Assembly: GCA_026075535.2 (NCBI GenBank)
Contig: AP026538.1
Coordinates: forward strand, 3,472,001 to 3,536,000
DNA length: 64,000 nt
DNA from: Tricholoma matsutake
Lineage: Eukaryota > Basidiomycota > Agaricomycetes > Agaricales > Tricholomataceae
Reading direction: 5' to 3'
Of this stretch, positions 34,270 to 43,316 are shown piece by piece. The notes under the pieces were generated by a model, which was not told the DNA's origin, ran no database searches, and saw only the letters and a program-made list of their open reading frames with translations. Positions within the stretch are counted from its first letter, which is position 1; each line of letters opens with the position of its first letter. The translations under genes and the position numbers were made by a program.

Positions 34270-36895
34270 GGTAAGAGAAGGAGGATCAAACCAGAACCTA
34301 GGATTAGAAGATGGCATTAAAGCATACTGTTTCATGTGACTTAGTGGCACAATATTCATTGGTGCTATGGCACTATTTGATGAAACGTTGTTCCCATGCT
34401 GTTCCACAGCTAAAACTCCTGCCAAGACAGACCTTGGTGATTTTCCACCTCCAGAACCAGAAGATGACAACCACTCATCTGGAATTAGTGTTTGAAAGTC
34501 CAGTTGCATGGACCGAAAAAAAACTGGCAACCGAACCGGACCCAACTGTGGTCCGGTCTGTCTCACAGGTTCTGCAGCAGTGGTTGTGGACTGGTCCGGT
34601 TGCTGGTTGTGTAGTTTTTCAAATAATTATGGACTGGGTAAAGACTGGTTGCAACTGGTTGCAACCAGTCTTTGATCATAATTTGATGTGCTGCTAAGGT
34701 AAGTGATCAACAGATTATATTTGATACAAGTAATCTGAGTGCTGGCACTGAGTGACCAAATAAGTTATTGTAGGATTGTAATGCTATGTCCATATACCAG
34801 GATTCCACACTGTATAGAGTATATCTACATCCACCCAAATGCACTAGTTGAATGGTGCAGTGGTTCATTCATGGTAAACACTCTTCCTCCTCATTCCTCT
34901 CAAAACTCTGTAGCACTGTAATTAAATAACGGCTCACCCGATTCTCTCGTAAACTTGGATTATACACAACATATAGTATATATATGTTCTCCCTAAAGCG
35001 CTAGTCAAATGGTGCAGTAATACATTTATGGTAAGCAACCCTTCCTCCTCATTCCTCTCAGAACTCCATAGTACTGTACTTCAATAACGGCTCAACCGAT
35101 CATTTTGTAAACTTGGATTATACACAACATATAGTATATATATGCTCTCCCCAAAGCGCTAGTCGAACGGTGTAGTCATTCACTCATGGTAAGCAACCCT
35201 TCCTCCTCATTCCTCTCAGAACTCCATAGTACTGTAATTCAATAATGGCTCAACCGATCCTTTTGTAAGCTTTGAATAGACACTATATATATGATATATA
35301 CACACACCCCAAAGCACTAGCCACATGGTCTAGCCATTCATTTATGATTTTGTCAGTAGTGTTTACTTCTATTACTACTACTAGTTATTGAAATATGTTA
35401 CTTCGAGACATGTATATTAGTGTACAAATAGTTGGTCCTGACCAGTTGTGAACTGGTCAGGACCAGTCTATGTATGGACCAGTTTTAAACTGGTTTGGCA
35501 ACCGTGAGGCAACTGAGTAGAACTGGTTTACCCCAGTCCGGTCTTCGGTTGCCTTGATTTTGAGCATGTAAGCAACTGGTCCGGTCCATGGTTGCCCCTG
35601 TTGTGGTCAAAAAAACCGGACTGGACCAGACTTTTAAACACTATCTGGAATAGATGGCAATGATTCTATACCGCCACAAAATCCACCCCTTCCTCCATCA
35701 TCAGAAAATGATGATGATGTACCAAGCGAGCAAAAGGCACATGATGATGTGACTGATGCTCCTCCTCCATCGCCTCCAGTAACCACTGAGGACTTTCATC
35801 CAAGACGTGATGATCAACAGAAATGGCAGCAATGGCCCTGTCAATCAGGCAGGCAGAGGAACATCCCAAATCATCCTGGCAATACCTATGGAGAGAAGCG
35901 ACATAGAGAGAGACATTGCATGTGATCGATATTGGAAGAGATCTGTGGGTCAAGATTCAGATCATAACCAAACACGACCATGATCTCAACAGCAAGAACT
36001 GGTTGCTGGACCAAGTTTGGCACCCCACGAGAGTGTGCCTGATTCCAATAATCAAGAACATGATCACCCAATGGGGGAACTGGATGAAGCAGGTTATATT
36101 CAAAAGATAACCAAGGAAGGTGGAGATAAGCTTATTCGCTGGCTGTTGTCAAAAGCAGTCACACCATCAAGCGAAATAAGCCAAGTTCCAAACCAATTTT
36201 GCGATATTGCATGCCTACCACAGCAGCAGCAACTTGAGTGGAAACAGGCTTGTTGTGAAGAATTAGAGGCTCTTCACAAGCAACAAGTCTATGACATCAT
36301 CGATCTTCCACATGATCAAAAAATGATCAAAAATAGATGGGTTTTCTCCATCAAATTGGATGGAAGAAAACAAGCCAGACTCATGGCCAAAGGCTTTTCA
36401 CAAGTCGAAGGTGTTGACTTTGATGAGATTTTCTCACCAGTAGTCCACTATGAGACTGTATGCCTCATGTTTGCACTTGCATCTTTAGAAGGCATGTATA
36501 TGACTGGTCTAGATGTAAAAACCGCATTTTTATATGGCAAACTAGATGAGGAGATCTATATGGATCAACCTGAGGGTTTCAGACTTGAGGGAAAAGAGCA
36601 CAAAGTAATGCGCTTATGCCAAGCATTGTATGGCCTTAAACAGGCCTCACTAGCATGGTGGAAAGAGCTAGAGGCATTTATGCACACTATTGGGTTTGTG
36701 CATGCCAGCTCCAATGCTGGCATTTTCATACACAAGGATCCTAAGACAGGCAGCATTGTTATTGCACTGGTCTATGTTGATGATGGCTTGTTCATGGGGA
36801 AGAACAAGAAACTTGTGGATGAAAAGAAGAATGCTTGTCTAAAGCATTGGGAGTGCCATAGTACTGAAAAGTCATGGAATTCTTAGGCATGTGCA
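34270..36895 (+). pseudogene. pol: Copia Pol: integrase end, linker, reverse transcriptase
   Basis: 34300-34485 reads as the end of integrase (MALFDETLFPCC, then an acidic linker), broken by a TGA in its first part. The hAT MITE splits the linker after DDNHSSG; the frame continues after the duplicated TCTGGAAT at 35652. RT (RVT_2) follows from about 36150: NRWVFSIKLDGRKQARLMAK, DVKTAFLYGKLDEEIYMDQP, LCQALYGLKQASLAWWKEL, and an intact YVDD box (ALVYVDDGLFMG, near 36775). A TGA near 35970 and a frame change near 36840-36880 break it. It ends at the TIR element at 36912. Confidence 0.85.
34486..35643 (-). mobile_element. hAT-type MITE copy 2, 1158 bp
   Basis: Exact eight-base duplication TCTGGAAT on both sides (34478-34485 and 35644-35651), with inverted ends TAGTGTTTGAAAGTCC and TAGTGTTTAAAAGTCT. 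It is an inverted copy of the element at 28922-30069 with the same internal tandem units. It lies within the copia pol linker; skipping it together with one duplication restores a continuous reading, so it came after the copia insertion. Confidence 0.92.
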
Positions 36896-36944
36896 TCACC
36901 CAGACAGTAATTTACACTCCTCCACCTATTCCGATCAGACTCAC

Positions 36945-37235
36945 TGGAGTCCAGTGGATTCCGGTTACTCCAACTGGATTCCAGTGGATTCCATTGGATT
37001 CTGACTGGATTCTGACTGGATTCTGGTTATTCCAACTGGATTCCACTGGATTCCAGTTATTCTGACTGGATTCCACTGGATTCCACTGGATTCCAGTTAT
37101 TCTGACTGGATTCCAGTTATTCCGACTGGATTCCACTGGATTCCACTGGATTCCAGTTATTCTGACTGGATTCCACTGGATTCCACTGGATTCCAGTTAT
37201 TCTGACTGGATTCCACTGGATTCCGGTTACTCCAG
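36945..37235 (+). repeat. Short tandem repeat, GGATTCC-based
   Basis: A dense run of GGATTCCACT and GGATTCCAGTTATTCTGACT units, about ten to twenty bases each. It lies next to the TIR of element 2; diverged units recur near its other end (38850-38985) and at 41668-41735. Confidence 0.8.
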
Positions 37236-37269
37236 ATGCTCAACTTAGAGTATATACCCTAATGGATAG

Positions 37270-37530
37270 TGAAATTTCAAGTCTTAAGTTGTCAAAGTGC
37301 CTACAAAATATATTTGTGCAGAGTAAGAATTGAACTCAAGACATCTTGATTAGAGTGATCACATGACAAACCAATCATGTGTGCTTAACCAGTTGAGCCA
37401 CAGTAGAATTATTAGTTAGTAACATAATGTTTATTCATGACACTCTAATTTTTTTCGAAGTAGTTAAGATCAAAATTTTTGAATTAACCACATCCCTCAC
37501 ATTGAATGCAAGGGAGTGGGCATGATTGTG
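37270..37530 (-). mobile_element. SINE-like unit with tRNA-related boxes, copy 1
   Basis: On the minus strand: a small C/G hairpin, GATGTGGTTAATTCAAAAAT, box A (TGGCTCAACTGGTTAAGCA), box B (GAGTTCAATTC) and the tail CACAAATATATTTTGTAGGCAC. It is homologous along its length to 40929-41210. This fits a tRNA-derived SINE, or a module shared by two composite elements. Confidence 0.55.
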
Positions 37531-37794
37531 GTTATATACATAAACAAAAAATCCTCCCTCTCACAAGATGTGAGAGGGACTTTTATTTATATACATAAAA
37601 AGCTAACCCCTCACACTGAACATGAGGGGGGAGGTAAAAATGATGAAAAAAATCCCTTCCCCAGGCAAAATGGGGGAGGGGGGGCACAATACTAATAAAT
37701 AATTAAAAGTATAAAAAAAATCCCTCCCCACACAAAGTGTGGGGGAGGGGGAGGGGACGTGACCCTGCTGTTGTCTGTCCTTCCACCAACAATC

Positions 37795-38065
37795 AACCCC
37801 ACGAGCAGTTGCTCATGAGGCTGGGGGTAGGTGGCTTGTCATCATTGTCATTCCACCCATGATCCACCCCATGAGCAGTTGCTCATGATGCTGGGGGCAG
37901 GTGGTGCATTGTTGTCTCCTATCCCTGCACCTGGGCATTGTTCCACCCACGTTCCACCCCATGAACAGTTGCTTGTGAGGCTGGAGGTGGGTGGCTTGTC
38001 ATCATTGTTGTTCCACCCACGATCCACCCCATGAGCAGTTGCTCGTGAGGCTGGGGGCAGGTGGT
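37795..38065 (+). repeat. Minisatellite with palindromic GAGCAGTTGCTC core
   Basis: Four units (cores at about 37803, 37873, 37962, 38033) spaced 69-90 bases, each with TTCCACCCA.GATCCACCCC before and GAGGCTGGGGGCAGGTGG after. The core forms a perfect six-base-arm palindrome. Single copies occur at 24942, 25056 and 39429. Confidence 0.7.
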
Positions 38066-38394
38066 GTGTTGTCATTGTTGCGCCTGGGTGGCTTGTCATT
38101 GTTGGTCACCATTGTCCCCCATTTGGATTTCTGTCTTTTTTTTTTTTGGGGGGGGGGAGGGGTTTGGGCGCATGTACAGGGGTTGGTGGGTGCTTACTAG
38201 GCAGGTATCCCCCTTCTGGGGTCTCCTGGCATCCCTCTGCACCCACCTAGCCAGTGTCGGCAGCCTCACATCCCATTTGAATGGGGAGGAGAGGATTGGG
38301 TGGGCATGGGTGTGGGTTGCACATTTTTCTGTTGTGCATTTTTCTGTTGCACATTTTCCATTGCAGCAGGTCATCCCCGGTAGTATATAGCCTA

Positions 38395-38491
38395 AAAAGC
38401 AATAAATTAAAATTAGTTGATTGATAAAAAGAAAAAGAAAAAAGAAAAAAACTTATCTATGGCCCAAATGACAATTGCCATCATTTGGGCC
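38395..38491 (-). repeat. Hairpin plus intron-like module
   Basis: Hairpin 38461-38491 (arms GGCCCAAATGA/TCATTTGGGCC), followed on the minus strand by ATAGATAAG, a T-rich tract, CAACTAATTTTAAT and TTTTTAG/GCTA. Same design as at 24531. Confidence 0.5.
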
Positions 38492-38751
38492 CGCGTTCTG
38501 TCCAGTCAGCTCGTTTGAAGGTGGTGGTGATGGTGGGAGTGGGCATGGGAATGGTGGTGGTGGGTGCACATGCAGTGGTGGTGGTAGAGTGGAGAGGAGA
38601 AGGAGGCAGCATTGATGACAGTGGTGGTGGTTGTGAGATGGCAGTCACATGTCACATGTCATGCAATATGCATGTGTGCGTATTCCGTTAATGGCTGTAA
38701 CTATGCACCTTGGTTGGGTAATAAAAGTATTAGATGTATGTAGATGAATAA

Positions 38752-38826
38752 TGACCCAGTAGCTCAGTGCTTAAGCATGCTGGTATGTGTGCAGACCCAA
38801 GGTCGAGTGTTCAATTCTTGTTGCAC
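38752..38826 (+). other. tRNA-like sequence, second unit in TIR element 2
   Basis: TAGCTCAGTGCTTAAGCA fits box A and GTGTTCAATTC fits box B, followed by a CACATTGAGTTTTATTTGGG tail reminiscent of the SINE-like tails at 37290 and 41180. The stems are poor, so it is not a working tRNA. Confidence 0.4.
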
Positions 38827-39005
38827 ATTGAGTTTTATTTGGGAAAGCACATGCATTCTGGTTATTCTGGTTATGCTAGTGCCATGCATCCAGTTGATCT
38901 GACTGTTCCAGGTAAAAATGAGTCTGGGTAGATTCTGGGGATTCCAGAGGTAAAATTGATTCCCCAGTCTGATCGGAATTATGAATTGTGAGAAAAATAT
39001 ATGTA

Positions 39006-39689
39006 GGGAATGCCAGGGGTAACCCTCAGGTATATTTTCCCACACCCTTACCCATACCCATGAACACCGTACCCATGTGGGTACAGGTACAGTGTTACTG
39101 TGGGTTTCCGCGGGTTACCTGTGGTTATTCATGGGTTTCAAGAAGAATATGTATTTTAATAATTTATTACACTAAATTAATTTACACTAAGTTAATAGAA
39201 ACCCCCCCACTCACGTTTGCAGCAAGGAAGGGGGTGGTGCCTGTTGTTGCCCAGAACAAGATGAGAAACCCCCCCTCTTGCATTTGGAGTGAGCAAGGGG
39301 GGGTAGTTCCTGTAGTTGCCGAGAATGGAACAAAAAACCTCTCCCTCTTGCGTTTGGAGCGAGGGAAGGGGGGGTGCTTGCTCCCGTTCTCGTTGTCCCC
39401 ATCCTAGTTGCTCCCTGTTTCCACCCCGTGAGCAGTTGCTCATGGCGGCGGTTGAGGGTGCTATGAGTGTGGTGGTGGTGGTGGTCTGGATTGTTTAGAA
39501 GTGTGCCATGAGTGAATCAACAAGGTCATATGACCACTCACCTGACCGGAAATTCAGCACCTGAATACCTGTAAACCCACAGGTATGGGTACGGTTTTCC
39601 ATGGGTACAGCAATCCCATACCCATACCCATACCCAGGCATACCCGTGACCGGAAACCTGTGGTGTTACCCATACCCCTGCTATTCCTT
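39006..39689. mobile_element. Nested TIR element 3, with CCCATA repeats
   Basis: Ends GGGAATGCCAGGGGTA and AAGGAATAGCAGGGGTA are inverted. Both subterminal parts carry TACCCA/TGGGTA repeats (39040-39120 and 39560-39680). The same 11 bases, AAATATATGTA, flank both sides (38995-39005 and 39690-39700), so the target duplication may be 8-11 bases. The middle holds three C/G hairpins (39203-39372), one GAGCAGTTGCTC word and GGTGGT filler. No protein. Confidence 0.65.
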
Positions 39690-39784
39690 AAATATATGTA
39701 AATGGAATTCCTGGGAATTCTGGAAATTCCGATCAGAATGGGCATTCCGACTGGAATCCGACCGGAATAGGTGGAGGAGTGTAA

Positions 39785-40623
39785 TGTACTCCACCCAGAC
39801 TGCAAATAAAGTCAAACTGAATCAAACTGAACATCTTGCCAAAGTGCTCGAGAGGTTCGAGATGACAAATGCCAAAGTTGCCCCCACTCCACTCCTGACT
39901 GGTTACAAACTGTCGGAAAATACAGTGATGCCAAATGCGGTGCTTAGATCAAAATATCAGTCTGTGATTGGATCTTTATTGTATCTGATGCTCGGAACAC
40001 GGCCTGATATCGCTTACATGGTAATCAAGATGTCACAATTCTCAGCTAATCCTAGCCAAGAACATCTAGATAAAGCAATGTACATCATGCACTATCTGGT
40101 GAAAACCCAGAAATATAACATTGTCTACAATGGAGAGAAATCTGAAGGGCTACAGGCCTTCACAGACTCTGATTGGGCAGCTGACACTGTCAAGCGCCGA
40201 TCTACAATGGTTTACTTTGCTACTCTAGCAAGTGGCATTGTGTACTGGCGGTCCCGTTTACAAAAAACTGTAGCCCTGTCATCCACAGAAGCCAAATATA
40301 TGGCTCTCTCTGACACTTGTCAGCAGATAGCATGGATAGAGTCCTTATTCCAGGAACTTGGATATATACTGAAGTGTGTACCAATCTGCGCTGATAATCA
40401 GGGATCCATCTTTATCGGATCAAATCCAGTTCAGGAAAGAAGGACCAAACATATAGACATTTGCTACCACTATACCCATGAATGCATAGAAAATGACAAA
40501 GTCACAGTCATTTTCATTCCTGGTAGTGATAATCCGGCTGACATGTTCACAAAGAACCTTGGCGCTGTCCTATTCAGGAAATTTAGAGACTCTCTTGGAA
40601 TTACTTTCGAGGTTCAAACTTAG
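39785..40623 (+). pseudogene. pol: Copia Pol: end of RT and RNase H
   Basis: Continues RT after the TIR element: NKVKLNQTEHLAKVLERFEM, SVIGSLLYLMLGTRPDIAYM, then RNase H with TDSDWAADTVKRRSTM, TVALSSTEAKYMALSDTC, CADNQGSIFIGSNP, RTKHIDICYHYTHECIEN and DMFTKNLGAVLFRKF. The frame is open over 279 codons to the TAG at 40621-40623, followed by the polypurine tract GAGGGGGGG before the LTR. It is called a pseudogene only because it is cut off from the rest of pol; its own sequence is intact. Confidence 0.88.
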
Positions 40624-40655
40624 CTGCTTAGAGCACTGTACAGTTTGAGGGGGGG

Positions 40656-40923
40656 TGTTGAAATTAATTACCAATATTGTTACATGTTGCATATGGATAT
40701 TCTCCCACATTAATTACCAATATTGTTACATGTTTCATATGCATATTCCTCTGGAGTCATGTGATATCCTTATTATTATGTATATAAGGAGAACCTGTAC
40801 CATAGTAGGAATATAGTGTTCTTACCTCTGCTAACCCTAGCTGTAAGTCTAACTAAACCCCAGGTAGGTTGTAAGGAACATGTAGTCTCTTCCCCTGTGC
40901 AGCATATATAGTCTGCTCCAACA
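40656..40923 (+). repeat. Copia 3' LTR, 268 bp
   Basis: Same length as the 5' LTR and four differences from it by hand count. Followed by the TATAA duplication. Confidence 0.95.
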
Positions 40924-40928
40924 TATAA

Positions 40929-41210
40929 TTGTAGTACTCCCTCCTCATGTCTTGTGCGAGGGATGTAGTTAATCAATTTTTTGATCTTGTTTATGTGACA
41001 AGCACCTCCCTCGAGGAAGATGAAAATAGAGTTTTGAGTGTGAGTGTCCTAAACAAACCTTATAGTAACATAGTTATTACTAGTAATCTCCTGTGGCTCA
41101 ACTAGTTGAGCACACTTGTACAGTATATGTGATCATACCATTAAAAGGTCTTGAGTTCAGTCTTTCCTTCACACAAATTTATTTTGTAGGCACTTCATGA
41201 AGTTTTTCAA
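40929..41210 (+). mobile_element. SINE-like unit with tRNA-related boxes, copy 2
   Basis: C/G hairpin CTCCCTCCTCATG...GCGAGGGATG, then GTAGTTAATCAATTTTTTGATC, box A (TGGCTCAACTAGTTGAGCA), box B-like GAGTTCAGTC and the tail CACAAATTTATTTTGTAGGCAC. It matches copy 1 (37270-37530) inverted. It continues the array interrupted by the copia element at 32692. Confidence 0.55.
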
Positions 41211-41229
41211 AGAGCTTGGAACTTGAATA

Positions 41230-41621
41230 GGGTTGTTCATGGTTGGCATTTTTGGATCATTTTTCACTCATTTTTCAATCATTTTCTATTTCATTTTGAT
41301 TCCATTTTTCTCAAGAATGGAACTGAGAATGAATGTAAAATGAATGTGAAATGGAACCCCACCCTTGCTTTTGTAAAAAGGGAACTGAAAAATGATCATT
41401 TTTCATCTTTTTGGCACTGTGCCTGGCAAGAAAAATGCATTTTTGCTCCATTTTTCTAAAATTTCCTTCCCAGGGTGTTCACAGTAACCATTTTTCATGT
41501 CATTTTCCATTTCATTTTTCATTCCCTTTTGTTTGTTCCTCTGCCAAATACATGAAAATGAGCCAAAATGAGTTTGAAAATGAGCTGAAAATGGCCCAAG
41601 AATGGCTACCATGAACAACCC
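41230..41621. mobile_element. TA-flanked MITE, 392 bp
   Basis: Ends GGGTTGTTCATGG are inverted and perfect for 13 bases. Both arms are made of CATTTTTCA/CATTTTC words for about 90 bases. TA on both sides (41228-41229, 41622-41623). No coding capacity; the 115-codon minus frame is the arm composition. Confidence 0.85.
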
Positions 41622-41623
41622 TA

Positions 41624-42079
41624 ATATATCAAATTTGACTATCCAATATGGTATACTTTTGTCAACTACCTGGAATCTGGTTATTCCAACCAGAATCCCC
41701 AGAGTCCAACTGGAATTGCTGTATTCCACATCTGTGAATGTTATGGACAAGTAGAGGTCATCAGGGCCTGTACACCCCCCTATCTACAAGCTTGCAAAGG
41801 GAAAACTAAAGATATCTTATTTCTACTGAACATACAAAAAATTTGCATTTGCATTTTTGGGTTCTCCTGATGTCTGTGATAAAGAAGATGATTGATTCAG
41901 AGGACTCATACATGCCAGGCGCAGCCATGGCCCAAGTTCCAACTAGAACAAGTATATTTACCCAGAATCCTGCAAGGCAAATGAACATGACAATACACAT
42001 ATGTGAAATTTGAAACTCACTGAAGTCTACAATACATGAGTTAAAAAGTGAGGAAATAGTGCCCAAATACTACTTACTT
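41624..42079. other. Remnant of composite element and P450 spacer
   Basis: 41624-41735 resembles the region next to the left end of TIR element 2 (GACTATCCA...GGTATA, TTATTCCAACCAGAATCC), so the hairpin array at 31536-32691/40929-41210 probably ends here. The rest holds only short frames between P450 pieces. Confidence 0.35.
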
Positions 42080-42879
42080 GATGTAGGCTTCAAACGTGAA
42101 ACATTAATCTGTAAGACCACTAATATGAATATATAAACAACATGGACAAACTTTCATCTGCCTCCTGATTTGCAAGGACCATTTTGTCGTTCAAATCAGT
42201 GACACGGCGTCCATATGTGACACACATGGCAACAGAAATAGCAAATCTGTTATAGAAGTGAGTTGGTGTACGATTTTGTACGATGTACGAGCTCCAATTG
42301 CAAGATCACTGGCCATCGGACATGGGAAATGTATCTCAAATGATCGCGCTCCATGAGCAAATCACGCAGGAGAATGGAAGCTTCCATGGATTGCAGAGAT
42401 TTATAATTCTGTGACGCTTCGATGCTCAAGCTGGCGTGCATCAACTAGTAGATGATACAGAAAGATCAGATGTCTAGGATAAGAGTCATAAGAAGCAATG
42501 GTAATTTATCTCCAATTTCTCCATCGAGGGCCATATGGCATACCCAGCCCTCTCATACTGCCAGAAAGGATCTCCCCGCTGTGACAACAGGTTCGGTTAT
42601 AGCTTGCAATGTGAAATAAATCAAACCTCATGATATTGCGAGGCCAGCTGGAGTAGATATTCCCCTGCTTTACAAGGAGTTCTGACGCCGCCTTATAAGT
42701 TCGGAGAACTGTCTCAAATTAGGGGACAGTAAATGTGAAGAAAATCAGGTAAATCTTACCGATGCAAGGCGTATTTCCAAGGTAGAATGATATGACACTA
42801 CCTAAAAAAAGGTCGGAAACGGAAATCTCAGACTGCAGTCGACTCAGAAACTGAAAATGACTTGCTGTACTGCTTGTGC
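42080..42879 (-). pseudogene. Cytochrome P450, second piece
   Basis: Minus strand, in changing frames: WHKQYSK, GSVISFYLGNTPCI, a 50-nt intron, LRTYKAASELLVKQGNIYSS, an intron, GEILSGSMRGLGMPYGPRWR, MHASLSIEASQNYKSLQSME followed by ASILLRDLL, an intron, then FAISVAMCVTYGRRVTDLND. This is the B-C helix part of a basidiomycete P450. At least one stop (after WRNWR) and splice-phase problems show decay. It joins the first piece across gypsy B. Confidence 0.8.
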
Positions 42880-43305
42880 TATAAGGGCAACCTAAGCCTC
42901 TAGCAAAGGGAAATCCGAAGTTAAAATTATGCTACATAATACAGGGATTGGGGGCACACCTAGCAAAGGGAAATCCGAAGAGAAAACTCTAAGGATCCCC
43001 TTGCTGATGCCCAGTATATGTGAAGACGACAAAAATCAAATATAACCTAAAAATAGAAAAAGGCAGAGATAGGCGGATCAAGGCCGCCGAATGACATCAT
43101 ACCAAGGGGTATGTGTCGGAAGGGGTACTCCGCCTCTAAATATAAAAGTGTCAACATATACAAACATGATAACAAGGGAAAATTAGTAATAAAATCCGGA
43201 AAAATCATAGAAAATGAAGAATAGAAGGAAATGAGGTGGGGAAAAATATGGGACGAACATAAAAAATAGGAAAAACACACAGGGCACCCCCCTAGTCCCC
43301 TTACA
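42880..43305 (-). repeat. Gypsy B 3' LTR, 426 bp
   Basis: In the element's direction it starts TGTAAGGGG and ends CCCTTATA. It differs from the other LTR (48501-48926) at one base, a CpG position (GGCGGAG versus GGCAGAG). Confidence 0.95.
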
Positions 43306-43316
43306 TCACCCCCTCT

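Larger units (their letters stand above)
36912..39784 (+). mobile_element. Composite TIR element 2 (in copia RT)
   Basis: Ends TTACACTCCTCCACCTATTC are exactly inverted for 22 bases. Order inside: tandem GGATTCCACT/GGATTCCAGTTATTC units (36945-37235), a SINE-like tRNA-related unit on the minus strand (37270-37530), four C/G hairpins (37549-37757), four GAGCAGTTGCTC units (37795-38065), T and G runs, a minus-strand hairpin plus intron-like tract (38395-38491), GGTGGT-rich filler, a second tRNA-like unit (38752-38826), GGATTCC words, a nested smaller element (39006-39689) and the right end. The target duplication is unresolved (TA fits). No transposase. Confidence 0.7.
32692..40923 (+). mobile_element. 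Ty1/copia element with nested insertions
   Basis: Two 268-bp LTRs are flanked by the exact five-base duplication TATAA (32687-32691 and 40924-40928). Gag is an open frame. Protease and most of integrase are missing between about 34120 and 34270, so it would need helper proteins. Two later insertions are a hAT MITE (34486-35643) and a TIR element (36912-39784) with a third element inside. The copia element itself landed in a low-complexity hairpin array lying within the P450 locus. Confidence 0.9.

Noticed and set aside
36945..37235. Regular short repeats resembling a CRISPR array
   Set aside because: Units are 10-20 bases with no unique spacers, in a eukaryotic genome and next to a transposon end.
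39040..39680. CCCATA/TGGGTA repeats as telomere-like sequence
   Set aside because: They are not the fungal TTAGGG repeat, they lie inverted at both ends of one element, and genes continue beyond them.
38995..39700. Calling the element's target duplication 11 bp outright
   Set aside because: Neighbouring AT-rich sequence makes 3 of the 11 bases possible chance matches; 8-11 bp is all that can be said.
41223..41750. 78- and 115-codon frames inside the TA-flanked MITE
   Set aside because: They are made of the repeated CATTTTTCA arms and extend across the element boundary.
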